NCBI GenBank assembly: GCA_947074205.1
Contig: CAMTOQ010000021.1
Location: 1-50,050 of the forward strand
Direction of reading: 5' to 3'
From: an uncultured Bacteroides sp.
GTDB lineage: Bacteria > Bacteroidota > Bacteroidia > Bacteroidales > Bacteroidaceae
DNA: 50,050 nt
This document shows positions 7,344 through 16,833 of the stretch, in pieces (positions within the stretch are counted from its first letter, which is position 1; every line of letters starts with the position of its first letter). The translations under genes and the position numbers were made by a program. The notes under the pieces are model-generated. The model ran no database searches. It worked only from the letters and a program-made list of their open reading frames with translations, and was not told the DNA's origin.

Positions 7344-7982
7344 ATGAAGTATATACTACTTATCCTATGTCTGCCCCTGGCTTTCTCGGCTTGTCAAGAT
7401 GCCTCTACCTTGAGAGAGCAACACGAGCTTGACACTTGGCTGGAGAATGTATCTCTACATTTACGACCCGGCGATTTGGTGTTTCGTAAAGGTGTAGGGT
7501 TAGCCGGACGAATGGTGACGCTTGCAGGTGGAAGTGATGAGGTTTACTCTCATATTGGCATCGTCGTAGCTCGAGAAGATACAGCGGGTTGGTTTGTTTG
7601 TCATGCCGTGCCCGGAGAACCCGATTTTGAAGGTGACGAAGATCGTGTGAAGTGTGAGGCTCTGCAATCATTCTACGCCACCAATAAGGCTTCGAAAGGC
7701 AAAGTGGTACGTGTGGCTTGCTCCGACTCAGTAGCCGAACTTACGGCTCTGTCTGCCTTGCATAAATGGAAACAGCACACGCTGTTCGATCATGAATATA
7801 ACTGGGAAGACACTACCACTCTCTATTGCACCCAGCTTATTGCCGCGGTATATGCCAACCATGGCATAGACTTGGTAGAAGAACGCAATCATCCCACACA
7901 TATACTAGGGTTCAATGGCGTTTATATTTTTCCTTCCGATATTGAGAATAGTGCTCTGTTAGAGCGGATATCATATTATTAA
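7344..7982 (+). CDS. YiiX/YebB-family permuted NlpC/P60 lipoprotein
   Basis: This 212-residue protein is predicted to be a membrane-anchored papain-fold hydrolase with circularly permuted NlpC/P60 topology. A lipoprotein signal peptide ends in the lipobox FSAC with Cys17. The permuted catalytic set is visible as His70 in VYSHIGIVVA, following LRPGDLVFRKG, and Cys162 in TTTLYCTQLIAAVY. Members of the family are thought to cleave amide or ester bonds in cell-wall or lipid substrates; the actual substrate is unknown. The following lipoprotein gene starts 13 bases downstream, so the two are probably co-transcribed. Confidence 0.8.
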   Translation: MKYILLILCLPLAFSACQDASTLREQHELDTWLENVSLHLRPGDLVFRKGVGLAGRMVTLAGGSDEVYSHIGIVVAREDTAGWFVCHAVPGEPDFEGDEDRVKCEALQSFYATNKASKGKVVRVACSDSVAELTALSALHKWKQHTLFDHEYNWEDTTTLYCTQLIAAVYANHGIDLVEERNHPTHILGFNGVYIFPSDIENSALLERISYY

Positions 7983-7995
7983 CTAAAATCTAGGA

Positions 7996-8391
7996 ATGAT
8001 GAAAAAAGTATTTGGAGGTTTATTGATGTTGGCTATAATACTGTTTATTGTAGCTTGTTCTTCTAGTCCTAAAACTGCAATGGATAAGTATGGTAAAGAC
8101 CTGGTGAAAGGTGACTATGCTGCTTTTGTTGATGGAATTGCCACTAAGAAACCAATGACTCCTGAATCTAAGGAACAGTTGGTAGCTATGCTTCAAGATA
8201 AAGGTACAACAGACCATGAAAAGAAAGGTGGACTGAAAGAAGTGAAGATATTGAGAGAGGAGATTCAACCAGGCGATACTACTGCTATTGTGTATCTCCA
8301 AATGGTTTATGGTAATGGTACTACTGAAGATGGCGATCAAGATATGATACTTCGCGATGGCAAATGGAAAATGAAATTGGATGGTAAATAA
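7996..8391 (+). CDS. DUF4878-like small lipoprotein
   Basis: The 131-residue product has a signal peptide and a lipobox (FIVAC, Cys21) followed by SSSPKTAMDKYGKDLVKGDYAAFVDGI, a pattern of DUF4878/NTF2-like lipoproteins common in Bacteroidales. The rest is a small alpha+beta domain ending in MILRDGKWKMKLDGK, the usual closing beta-strands. ATG codons at 7996 and 7999 are both possible starts. Function is unknown; NTF2-like folds often form binding pockets. It follows the YiiX-like gene closely and ends before a bidirectional terminator. Confidence 0.75.
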   Translation: MMKKVFGGLLMLAIILFIVACSSSPKTAMDKYGKDLVKGDYAAFVDGIATKKPMTPESKEQLVAMLQDKGTTDHEKKGGLKEVKILREEIQPGDTTAIVYLQMVYGNGTTEDGDQDMILRDGKWKMKLDGK

Positions 8392-8410
8392 CCTCTGACT
8401 TTACAATAAT

Positions 8411-8461
8411 AAAAAAGGTGTATCAGGCTCCATTAAGTGGCCTAATACACCTCTATTTTTT
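8411..8461. terminator. Bidirectional terminator between convergent genes
   Basis: AGGTGTATCAGGC (8416-8428) pairs with GCCTAATACACCT (8440-8452) with one mismatch. T residues follow on the plus strand, and six A residues precede it (T on the minus strand). It can serve both the lipoprotein gene (+) and the SUI1-like gene (-). Confidence 0.85.
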
Positions 8462-8472
8462 TTGCGTCCCTT

Positions 8473-8823
8473 TTATCCGCCGGATGCTTTGGTTCTTGAG
8501 TAGCCCTCTTTTTTGAGCAACTCTACAATCTTTACTTTAAAATCGCCTTGAACCATAATTTCACCATCCTTAGCAGCGCCGCCTACACCACATTTGCTCT
8601 TCAAGAGCTTACCTAGCGTTTTCAGGTCATCTTCGCTGCCTATGAAACCGGTGATAAGTGTCACCACTTTGCCACCTCGGTTCTTGCGGTCTAGCTGCAC
8701 GCGCAAGTTTTGTTGTTCCTTCGGAAGAGTTTCTTGTGCCTCTTCATCTTCGGTGTCATATCTGAAGTCCGGATTGGTGGAATACACCACGTTAAGCCGT
8801 TCTTTCCAATCATTTTTGCTCAT
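8473..8823 (-). CDS. SUI1/eIF1-like (YciH family) translation factor
   Basis: The protein (116 residues from ATG at 8823) carries the SUI1 domain: LRVQLDRKNRGGKVVTLITGF, then LGKLLKSKCGVGGAAKDGEIMVQGDFKVKIVELL, matching eIF1/YciH proteins that influence start-codon fidelity on the small ribosomal subunit. I chose the start MSKNDWKERLNVVYS, because a longer frame up to 8880 adds an unlikely Ile/Asn-rich leader that would overlap the promoter. The N-terminal 40 residues are acidic and specific to this group. It is divergent from the DUF5686 gene. Confidence 0.9.
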   Translation of the reverse strand: MSKNDWKERLNVVYSTNPDFRYDTEDEEAQETLPKEQQNLRVQLDRKNRGGKVVTLITGFIGSEDDLKTLGKLLKSKCGVGGAAKDGEIMVQGDFKVKIVELLKKEGYSRTKASGG

Positions 8824-8844
8824 ACTATTGTTTACTTTATTAGT

Positions 8845-8876
8845 CAAAGTTATAAATATACTGATATATTTGCAAC
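8845..8876 (-). promoter_or_regulatory. Promoter of the SUI1-like gene
   Basis: On the minus strand TAACTTTG (8852-8845) matches the -7 consensus. GTTG (complement of 8873-8876) lies 20 bp upstream as an imperfect -33 element. It overlaps the divergent plus-strand promoter, so the two polymerases would compete. Confidence 0.5.
8865..8872 (+). promoter_or_regulatory. -7 promoter box for the DUF5686 gene
   Basis: TATATTTG matches TAnnTTTG 40 bases before the start at 8913; the -33 region is weak. Confidence 0.5.
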
Positions 8877-8912
8877 ACAAATCATGATATATAGTTCAAT
8901 ATCTATAAAACT

Positions 8913-11558
8913 ATGAGAAAAACGACTAACTCTTTATCTTTCTTCTATCTTACTTTTATATTCCTGTTTCTTTCTATTTCTGTAAGTTCACAAAATTTCT
9001 CGGGCCGTGTACTCGACTCTAGTTCGGAGCCTGTACCCTATGCTTCTATCTACTTAAAAGAGTTGATGCGTGGTTTTACTGCCGATGAGAGTGGTACCTT
9101 CCACACAACGCTGGCCCCCGGGAATTATACCTACGAGGTTTCCTCCATGGGATATCGGCCTCAGTCATTGCAGGTCACTATTACAAACGCTGCCGCTCCA
9201 TCTCTTACCATTATTCTCGAAGAGCAGGTCTACGCACTCAAGGAGGTACGAATCAATAAGAAAGCAGAAGATCCCGCTTATGCAGTGATGCGCCAAACCA
9301 TAGCAGCCGCCCCGTTCAACCTTAACCGAATAACCGGATACACTTCCGAGATGTACCTCAAGGGTAGTGGTAAAATGGATAAAATTCCTGCTGTACTTAA
9401 ACTCTCCAAAAAGGTGCGTAGCAGTGCTCAGAAATATATGAATCGCCTCTTCTTGTTAGAAGAGCAACGTGAGGTTGTATTTCAAGCTCCCGATCATTGG
9501 CAAACCAACGTGGTGGCCTATAGCAACACCTTTCCCGATGAAGTCAGAGTAGAGATCGGTCTGTCGATGCTCAACTTCTACAAACCCCAGCTGTTTGGTC
9601 GTATATCTCCTATCAACCCCTCGGCTTTTTCGTATTATCGCTTTAAACTCGATGGATGCTATGTTGAAGGCGATAAGCTTATTAATAAGATTCGGGTAAT
9701 TCCTAAAAACGATAGCCCTCAACTCTTTTCCGGCCATCTTTATATTGTGGAAAATACATGGAATGTTTCGGCCGCTAACTTAAAGATGTCTTTGAGTGGT
9801 GTAGACATGCGTGTACAGGTGATTTGTACCGAGGTAGTGCCCGATGTATATCTCCCCACCTCTATAAGTGCCGAAAATAAGTTTAATATTATGGGCTTTA
9901 AAGCAGAGGCTGCCTATCTGGCCTCTGTACAATATCTTGATGTGGACGTAGCACAGCAAAACATTACCTTATATGATGTCACCCCCTCTGATAGCCTTAC
10001 GGCAACACCCCTCGATCGTAAGCAGCAAAAACGTTTGGATAAGATAGAACAACTGTTGGCTAAAGAAGAGCTGACCATGAATGATGCCTATCGACTATAT
10101 AAACTGCGCGAAGAGGTGGCTCTGGCCAATGATACATTGCGCACTTCACATCGCTTTGAACGCCTGTCTATAGATCAATCTACCCATTTAACTACCGACT
10201 CACTGGCTGTGCATCGCGATTCTACTTATTGGAAAGATGTACGAACCGTGCAGTTGAAACCCGAAGAAATCGAGAGCTATGCTTTTCGTAAGGAGATGGA
10301 CAATATAGTAGATTCGCTTTCTTCCAGAGTTGGTGCTAAGAAGTCAATCTATGGCACTTTACTTAGTACAGCCATCTTGGGCAACCGTTTCAACTTCAAT
10401 AAAGATAGGATGTGGCTGCAATTCTACAATTTACTCTCTTATATGCCCAGTTCTAATTTCGTGGATGGCACATGGCTGGGTGCCAAGGTAGATGTAGGTT
10501 TCAAACTGACGGATGAGATGTCATTGCTACTGATGCCCTCGCTGTACTACACTACTAAGCGCAAAGTGATAACCGGCGAAGAGGCCGTGCAACTTAATTA
10601 TGCTCCTCGTCGTATGGGGCAGTTAAAGGTGGCTGTAGGAACCACATCGGCCGACTACAATGGCACTTGCGGTGAAGGGCGACTAATCAACTCAATTGCC
10701 TCCTCACTATTTGGACGAAACGATTTGAAGCTCTACGATAAGCGCTACCTGCTTGTGCGAAACCAGGTGGAGTTGGCCAATAGTCTACTTTTCTCAGCCG
10801 AACTAACTTGGCAGAAACGTAAAATGCTAGAAAATCTACAGCATAAGGGGCTGTTTGGGCATGAGGCTACTCCTAACTATCCTGATGTTAGCACTTTCTC
10901 TCCTATGCCTAGCAACGAGTTGCTGCGCATGACACTAGGGCTAGAATGGACTCCTGCCCACTATTATAAGATGAAAGATGGCGAGAAAGTATACGAACCT
11001 TCTTCTTATCCTTCTTTAGCGATTCAGTATCAGAAGGCTTTTCCTCTGCATAGAGCCACGGTGTCTCCATCCTTCCAGATGGCTTCGGTATCGGCATGGC
11101 AAAATGTAGAGTTTGGACTCTTCAACCAAATCTGTTGGAGTGCCAATGCCGGTATGTTTTGGGACAAGAAGAATGTGCAGTTTCCCGACTTTAAACATTT
11201 CGAGATGACAAAACTACCCGTTACACAACACTCGTTTGACAGCAACTTCTCTTTGATGGGCAATTATGCCTATTCTACTGATAGTAAATGGGTACAAGCA
11301 CATTTCTCTTGGTACACTCCCTATATGTTTCTCAAATACATTCCTTTTTTAAAGAAGCAGCTTTTCGATGAAGCGCTACATTTCCGCACGGTAGCGGTGC
11401 ATCAGTTTAAGCCTTATTCCGAGGTGGGATACTCTGTAGGTCTTCCGAGAATGCTACGCGTTGGGGTGTTTGTTGGCTTCAAGTCTTTCAACTACGATAG
11501 GGTAGGTGTGTCGGTTAGTCTACCTATTGTGAATGTTGTTGAACACATCAAGCACTAG
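8913..11558 (+). CDS. DUF5686 protein with carboxypeptidase-regulatory-like domain
   Basis: This 881-residue protein is predicted to reside in the outer membrane. A signal peptide (to about residue 26) precedes a carboxypeptidase-regulatory-like domain (FSGRVLDSSSEPVPYASIYLKE through TIILEEQVYALKEVRI, about residues 29-115). It is followed by DUF5686, which opens with AYAVMRQTIAAAPFNLNRITGYTSEMYLKG. The C-terminal half has the alternating pattern of a beta-barrel and ends VGVSVSLPIVNVVEHIKH. Unlike TonB receptors there is no plug domain. The family is widespread in Bacteroidota without an assigned biochemical role. It is monocistronic. Confidence 0.85.
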   Translation: MRKTTNSLSFFYLTFIFLFLSISVSSQNFSGRVLDSSSEPVPYASIYLKELMRGFTADESGTFHTTLAPGNYTYEVSSMGYRPQSLQVTITNAAAPSLTIILEEQVYALKEVRINKKAEDPAYAVMRQTIAAAPFNLNRITGYTSEMYLKGSGKMDKIPAVLKLSKKVRSSAQKYMNRLFLLEEQREVVFQAPDHWQTNVVAYSNTFPDEVRVEIGLSMLNFYKPQLFGRISPINPSAFSYYRFKLDGCYVEGDKLINKIRVIPKNDSPQLFSGHLYIVENTWNVSAANLKMSLSGVDMRVQVICTEVVPDVYLPTSISAENKFNIMGFKAEAAYLASVQYLDVDVAQQNITLYDVTPSDSLTATPLDRKQQKRLDKIEQLLAKEELTMNDAYRLYKLREEVALANDTLRTSHRFERLSIDQSTHLTTDSLAVHRDSTYWKDVRTVQLKPEEIESYAFRKEMDNIVDSLSSRVGAKKSIYGTLLSTAILGNRFNFNKDRMWLQFYNLLSYMPSSNFVDGTWLGAKVDVGFKLTDEMSLLLMPSLYYTTKRKVITGEEAVQLNYAPRRMGQLKVAVGTTSADYNGTCGEGRLINSIASSLFGRNDLKLYDKRYLLVRNQVELANSLLFSAELTWQKRKMLENLQHKGLFGHEATPNYPDVSTFSPMPSNELLRMTLGLEWTPAHYYKMKDGEKVYEPSSYPSLAIQYQKAFPLHRATVSPSFQMASVSAWQNVEFGLFNQICWSANAGMFWDKKNVQFPDFKHFEMTKLPVTQHSFDSNFSLMGNYAYSTDSKWVQAHFSWYTPYMFLKYIPFLKKQLFDEALHFRTVAVHQFKPYSEVGYSVGLPRMLRVGVFVGFKSFNYDRVGVSVSLPIVNVVEHIKH

Positions 11559-11594
11559 TGCAAAAAACCTATTTCTCCCCTTGCTAAATATTGT

Positions 11595-11620
11595 GTATTA
11601 GATAAAATACTTTACTTTTG
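11595..11620 (+). promoter_or_regulatory. rex promoter with small inverted repeat
   Basis: TACTTTTG (11613-11620) matches the -7 box. Just upstream GTATT (11595-11599) and AATAC (11606-11610) form an inverted repeat with a 6-base spacer, placed where an autoregulatory operator could act. It does not match the usual Rex operator TTGTGAA-N6-TTCACAA well, so that part is speculative. Confidence 0.45.
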
Positions 11621-11657
11621 TGAGAAATAAGCTAGCATACTAACAAAGAGTGTATTT

Positions 11658-12314
11658 ATGGAGCAATCCCAACCACATAAAGACTTCCAAAAAGTACCGG
11701 AACCTACTCTTAGGCGCCTACCTTGGTACCTATCCAATATTAAGCTATTGAAGCAACGCGGTGAGCATTTCGTATCATCGACACAGATTTCTAAAGAGAT
11801 CAATATTGATGCTTCGCAGATAGCCAAGGATTTGTCGTATGTTAATATTACCGGACGTACTCGTGTGGGTTACGAGGTGGATACATTGATCGATGTACTC
11901 GAGAGCTTTCTTGGTTTTACTGATATTCATAAAGCTTTCCTTTTCGGGGTGGGTAGTCTCGGGGGTGCATTGTTGCAAGACTCAGGTTTGACACATTTCG
12001 GTCTTGAAATTGTGGCGGCTTTTGATGTCGATCCAAAACTTGTAGGCACCACGCTCAATGGTATCCCTATCTTCCATACCGATCAGTTTGTAGAGAAGAT
12101 GTCAGAGTATGATGTGCAGATTGGTGTGCTTACCGTGCCCATCCAGATAGCGCAATCTGTTACCGATGTGATGGTAGCCGGTGGGTTGAGTGCCGTGTGG
12201 AACTTTACCCCCTTCCGTATACGTGTACCCGAGCATATTGTGGTGCAAAATACCTCCCTTTACGCGCATTTAGCCGTAATGTTCAATAGACTAAACTTCA
12301 ATAAGATAAAATAA
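11658..12314 (+). CDS. rex: Redox-sensing transcriptional repressor Rex
   Basis: Rex represses fermentation and respiration genes and leaves DNA when NADH binds. The 218-residue protein has the N-terminal winged helix (PEPTLRRLPWYLSNIKLL through INIDASQIAKDLSYVNITGRTRVGYEV, about residues 13-75) and a Rossmann domain with the dinucleotide-binding motif GVGSLG at residues 97-102, then FDVDPKLVGTTLNGIPI and the swapped C-terminal helix. Length is typical. Its stop codon overlaps the start of the next gene by one base, so the two are translationally coupled. Confidence 0.95.
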   Translation: MEQSQPHKDFQKVPEPTLRRLPWYLSNIKLLKQRGEHFVSSTQISKEINIDASQIAKDLSYVNITGRTRVGYEVDTLIDVLESFLGFTDIHKAFLFGVGSLGGALLQDSGLTHFGLEIVAAFDVDPKLVGTTLNGIPIFHTDQFVEKMSEYDVQIGVLTVPIQIAQSVTDVMVAGGLSAVWNFTPFRIRVPEHIVVQNTSLYAHLAVMFNRLNFNKIK

Positions 12315-12928
12315 TGAAAATCATTGCTGTAGGAATGAACTATGACCAGCACAATAAAGAGTTGGGACATACGTTAGTGAATAAAGAGCCAGTTATCTTT
12401 TTGAAGCCCGATTCGGCATTGTTGAAAGATGGTAAGCCCTTCTTTATTCCCGAGTTTTCAAAGCAAGTTGATTACGAAACAGAGCTAGTGGTTCGCATTT
12501 GCCGCTTAGGTAAGAACATCGCTCCACGTTTTGCTCATCGCTACTACGATGCAGTGACTGTTGGTATCGACTTTACAGCTCGCGATCTTCAAACAGAGTA
12601 TCGTGAGAAAGGTTTGCCTTGGGAACTGTGCAAAGGTTTCGATAACTCTGCGGCAATTGGTACGTTTGTGCCGATGGAGCGCTTTGCTGATATTCAGCAA
12701 CTACAGTTTAGCCTAGAGATTGATGGCAATGAGGTGCAACATGGCAACACTGCCGACATGCTTTTTACCGTTGATCAGATCATTGCTCACGTAAGCCGCT
12801 TTATGACGCTTAAGATTGGAGACCTCATCTATACAGGTACCCCCGTAGGAGTAGGCCCCGTTGCTATCGATCAACACTTGCAAGGCTATCTTGAGGGAGA
12901 GAAACTGCTCGATTTTTATATTCGCTAA
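12314..12928 (+). CDS. Fumarylacetoacetate hydrolase family protein
   Basis: This 204-residue protein is a single-domain member of the FAH fold, metal-dependent hydrolases or decarboxylases acting on C-C bonds of acylpyruvates and related oxo-acids. Visible motifs are PVIFLKPDSALL, VDYETELVVRICRLGKNI (the metal-binding Glu region), YYDAVTVGIDFTARDLQ, LPWELCKGFDNSAAIGTF and GDLIYTGTPVGVGPV. The substrate is not determined; acylpyruvase (FAHD1-like) or oxaloacetate decarboxylase activity is possible. It overlaps rex by one base. Confidence 0.85.
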   Translation: MKIIAVGMNYDQHNKELGHTLVNKEPVIFLKPDSALLKDGKPFFIPEFSKQVDYETELVVRICRLGKNIAPRFAHRYYDAVTVGIDFTARDLQTEYREKGLPWELCKGFDNSAAIGTFVPMERFADIQQLQFSLEIDGNEVQHGNTADMLFTVDQIIAHVSRFMTLKIGDLIYTGTPVGVGPVAIDQHLQGYLEGEKLLDFYIR

Positions 12929-12997
12929 CTTGCTGCGTCATCTCTTTCTCTGTGGACCGACGCATCATAGAAGCGTAACACATGGATTGAATTGAAT

Positions 12998-15900
12998 ATG
13001 ACGCACAAGTTACATACGCTACTAGTCTTATTACTGTTTGCCATCTTCACGGCAAGCGCACAGCAACAATTTATCAACCTCGACTGGAACGAGCTTCCAG
13101 CCATCGAAACCTTACCACAGGTTGTCGAGGATATCCCGTTACCTAGCAACTACAAATCTTATCGTTACGACGTAAAACTAGAGTTCCCCGAATACGAGGT
13201 GCTTTCACTAGTCGATCAAGATAAATTAAAAGCCGAACAAATTGTTCTTTCGGAAGAGGTAACACTTACCACTCATCTATTGGTAGTTGCCGGTAACCCC
13301 TCTCTGCAGGTCAGCTTTACACCCATAGTGCAGCGTGGCAATAGCTACTATCGCATCAACTCTTTTAAACTCTCTCTAGTCGCTACCCCCAATTACGCAC
13401 TGCGTACCGGCGAGGCTGAGTCTGAACCATCTGCTAACTCCATCCTGTCGCAAGGCCGAATAGTAAAGATACGCATCCCTCAATCTGGCGTCTATCGAAT
13501 TACTACTAGCGAGCTTCGCCGACTAGGTTTCCCCAACCCTAATAACGTTTCGCTTTATGGATATGGTGGCCGCTTGTTATCCAATAGTTTTGCTGCACAG
13601 CCGGCTTTCGATCTGCCACAAGTACCCTTACAGCATACCGATAATGGTGTTTTGTTCTACGCACGTGGTCCGCTCTCTTGGGAGTGGAGTGCCTCTACTT
13701 TGGCCTACACTAGAGTGCAAAACTGCTATTCTACCCATGGCTATTATTTTCTTGTGGAGAATGGAGAAGAACCTCTCTCATTTCCAACCGAGACTCTTGC
13801 TAGTCAACCATCTGACATATCGCTAACTACCTTCGATGCTTACTCGCTATACGAGCGCGACCTTTATCACTGGTTGAAGAGTGGGCGAGAGATGTATGAC
13901 AGTTATGACTTCGCTACAGGTACTACGCAAGACTACCGCTTTACGCTAACAGATATAGCCGATACTACAGCACGTGTTACTGTAGCCTTCTCAGCTAGAT
14001 CTACTTCCGGTTCGACCAATTTTGTTGCTTCAATCAATGACGATCAACTGGGTACTCGCACTATCCCTTCGACCAACAACGATTACTACGTAAAAGCGAC
14101 TGAGGCGCTAGGCACATTTGCGTGGAATGGTGCTAAGAAGGAGAGTAGCGTGGTTCGAATCATTCACAATCGTGCTACAGGTATATCGGGCCGACTCAAC
14201 TATATTGCTATTAACTACCAACAGCAGCTGCGTCTGCGCGATGGCTTCCTAGAGTTCCGCTCTCAAGCAGCCAAAGGGCAAAGCACTACTTTCAATATTT
14301 CAGGTGCCGATGCCAATACGTTGCTTTGGGATGTTACCGATGCAGCCAACTATAAAAAGATAGAAGGAACGCTCTCTGGCAATACCCTCTCATTTACTAT
14401 ACCGGCCTCTAGCCAGCTACGCGAATTTGTGGCGCTGAACCCTTCGGCTACGTTCCCCACGGTAGAGAGTGTAGGTGCAATTCCCAACCAGAATCTACGC
14501 GCCATGGAGCCCACGGACTTTGTGATTATCGTTCCCGATCGTCAGGTCCTTATCAAAGAGGCAGAACGTTTGGCGCAGGCCCACCGCACCATCGATTCCC
14601 TTCGCGTTACGGTAGTTACTGCCCCACAAGTCTACAACGAATTCTCATCGGGTACTCCCGATGCTACAGCCTATCGTCGACTGATGAAGATGCTCTACGA
14701 TAGAGCCGCTACGCCCGAAGATCTGCCACGCTATCTGCTGCTGTTTGGCGACTGCTCGTATGATAATCGTATGTTATCTACTACTTGGCAAGGCTACGAT
14801 CCTTCCGACTTTTTGCTTTCCTATCAGGTGGCTTCTTCTGTTGACGAGAAAACCTCTTATCTAGCCGATGACTACTTTGGTTTCCTCGACGACCACGAAG
14901 GTATAGCAATAGCTACCGATCGTCTCGATATCGGTGTAGGTCGATTCCCCGTACGCACAGCCGAAGAGGCTAAGATTATAGTAGACAAGAATATTGCCTA
15001 CATGGAGAATAAGTATGCAGGCACTTGGAAGCGCTCTGTTTGTTTCGTAGCCGACGATGCAGCCGGAAACAATAGTGATAACGCTTTTATGCAACACGCC
15101 ATTGACCTAGCGGACAGTGTGCAACTCTATGCACCTTATGTGCGTGCCGAAAGAATATTGGCTGATGCCTACAAACGCGAAGCCTCTTCTACCGGTTTCA
15201 CCTACCCCGGTGCCACCAACCGATTGATGCAACTATTTGACCAAGGGATGCTGTTCGTCAACTACACCGGTCATAGTAGCACTGTGGCTTGGTCGGAAGA
15301 GCAGCTGCTTACCACGGCCAATATCAGCAAGATGAACTCCAATCATCTGCCTGTATGGTTTACTGCCTCGTGCGAATATACTCGTTTTGATGATGCTGCT
15401 ACATCAGGAGGTGAGATGGCGCTACTTCACCCCAAGGGTGGGGCAATCGCTCTTTTCTCGTCGGCTCGTGTGGTGTATGATACTCAAAACTATCACTTCA
15501 ACCGTGCGGTGATTAATGCAATGTTCAAAGATAGTCCAGGCAAATCGTTGCGTCTGGGCGACATCTACCGCACCGCTAAGCAAGGTACACGCTACCTGCA
15601 ATCCGATGCCAATAAACTCAACTTCAACCTAACCGGTAACCCAGCTTTGCTTCTCACGATTCCCAACTACCAAATTCAAGTAGACGAGGTTGCTGGATTA
15701 GCCGATGAAGCAGAACTACCTACCATGCAGGCCGGTTCTAAAGTTACAGTCAAAGGTAGAGTAGTGGATGCTAATGGAGCTGTGGTCAATGACTTCGACG
15801 GCACTATTCATCCCCTTACACTAGATAGTCGTGAGCGTGTTTACACCCTCGACAATGTAGGCGAAGGAGCTGTCTATTACGACGACCATGTTCGTACTCT

Positions 15901-16741
15901 TTTCTCGGGTATGGATTCTATTAAAGCAGGTAACTTTGAGTTCACCTTCCCTGTGCCTCTCGATATCAACTACTCCGACGGGCAAGGCTTGATGAAGTTC
16001 TATGCCGTATCTTCTGATAAACGCGAAGCCGGCGGACAGTATAGTCAATTTGCCGTGGGCGGTACTGCCGATGATCTCGACACTACCGGTGATGGCCCTT
16101 CCATGACTCTCTACCTCAACACGCCCGACTTCCCTTGGGGTGGCAAAGTAAACGAGACGCCCTACTTTGTGGCAGAGCTCTTTGCAGAGAATGGTATCAA
16201 CACTGTGGGCAATGGCATTGGGCATGACTTGACCCTATCCATCAATGGTAAGACTTCTTATAATCTAAACGATTATTACATACCTCAAGCAGGCGATTAT
16301 ACACGAGGCCGAGTAACTTACTCGCTTCCCGAGTTGCCCGAAGGAAAGCATCAATTGTCGTTCCGTGCATGGGATATGCTCAACAAATCGACCACAAAGA
16401 CACTAGAGTTCGAAGTGGTGAGAGGGTTGCGACCTGAGCTGTTCTCTATAACCTGCTCTAACAGTCCAGCACGCGAGAACACTACCTTTATTCTAGCTCA
16501 CGACCGTCCAGACTCAGAACTCGATGTTCGTATCAGTGTGTGCGACTTCACCGGTCGCGAACTATGGGTACATACCGAACGCGGTGTATCATCGGGCAAC
16601 TACTACTATATAGATTGGGATTTGACTAGCAATGCAGGCCAACGTCTGTGGCCGGGAGTTTATCTCTACCGTGCTTCCATTGTTTCGGGCGATAGTAAAG
16701 AGAGCACCAAAGCCGAGAAAATAGTCATCTTGTCACAATAA
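12998..16741 (+). CDS. porU: Type IX secretion system sortase PorU
   Basis: PorU is the surface cysteine peptidase of type IX secretion: it removes the C-terminal sorting domain of cargo and links the cargo to lipopolysaccharide. The 1247-residue protein has a signal peptide (ending TASAQ), a long N-terminal beta region, and a C25 gingipain-type catalytic domain with His759 in FVNYTGHSSTVAWSEEQ and Cys792 in LPVWFTASCEYTRFDD. A C-terminal Ig-like domain resembles a sorting domain (GQRLWPGVYLYRASIVSG). The start is ATG 12998; TTG six bases upstream is less likely. porV follows after 92 bases. No other Por component is in the window. Confidence 0.92.
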   Translation: MTHKLHTLLVLLLFAIFTASAQQQFINLDWNELPAIETLPQVVEDIPLPSNYKSYRYDVKLEFPEYEVLSLVDQDKLKAEQIVLSEEVTLTTHLLVVAGNPSLQVSFTPIVQRGNSYYRINSFKLSLVATPNYALRTGEAESEPSANSILSQGRIVKIRIPQSGVYRITTSELRRLGFPNPNNVSLYGYGGRLLSNSFAAQPAFDLPQVPLQHTDNGVLFYARGPLSWEWSASTLAYTRVQNCYSTHGYYFLVENGEEPLSFPTETLASQPSDISLTTFDAYSLYERDLYHWLKSGREMYDSYDFATGTTQDYRFTLTDIADTTARVTVAFSARSTSGSTNFVASINDDQLGTRTIPSTNNDYYVKATEALGTFAWNGAKKESSVVRIIHNRATGISGRLNYIAINYQQQLRLRDGFLEFRSQAAKGQSTTFNISGADANTLLWDVTDAANYKKIEGTLSGNTLSFTIPASSQLREFVALNPSATFPTVESVGAIPNQNLRAMEPTDFVIIVPDRQVLIKEAERLAQAHRTIDSLRVTVVTAPQVYNEFSSGTPDATAYRRLMKMLYDRAATPEDLPRYLLLFGDCSYDNRMLSTTWQGYDPSDFLLSYQVASSVDEKTSYLADDYFGFLDDHEGIAIATDRLDIGVGRFPVRTAEEAKIIVDKNIAYMENKYAGTWKRSVCFVADDAAGNNSDNAFMQHAIDLADSVQLYAPYVRAERILADAYKREASSTGFTYPGATNRLMQLFDQGMLFVNYTGHSSTVAWSEEQLLTTANISKMNSNHLPVWFTASCEYTRFDDAATSGGEMALLHPKGGAIALFSSARVVYDTQNYHFNRAVINAMFKDSPGKSLRLGDIYRTAKQGTRYLQSDANKLNFNLTGNPALLLTIPNYQIQVDEVAGLADEAELPTMQAGSKVTVKGRVVDANGAVVNDFDGTIHPLTLDSRERVYTLDNVGEGAVYYDDHVRTLFSGMDSIKAGNFEFTFPVPLDINYSDGQGLMKFYAVSSDKREAGGQYSQFAVGGTADDLDTTGDGPSMTLYLNTPDFPWGGKVNETPYFVAELFAENGINTVGNGIGHDLTLSINGKTSYNLNDYYIPQAGDYTRGRVTYSLPELPEGKHQLSFRAWDMLNKSTTKTLEFEVVRGLRPELFSITCSNSPARENTTFILAHDRPDSELDVRISVCDFTGRELWVHTERGVSSGNYYYIDWDLTSNAGQRLWPGVYLYRASIVSGDSKESTKAEKIVILSQ

Positions 16742-16833
16742 ATAGTAGAATATTAGGTTATTAATGCGTGGACTTTTCCGCTGTGTCTCCCTTTTTAGGG
16801 AGCTCACTATTTAAATCTATTGCTTTTTCAGAT

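Noticed and set aside
7223..7432. Short open frame after the tsf terminator
   Set aside because: It begins in the terminator loop and overlaps the YiiX-family gene in another frame.
11591..11620. Classical Rex operator before rex
   Set aside because: TTGTG is present, but the matching half-site of TTGTGAA-N6-TTCACAA is not.
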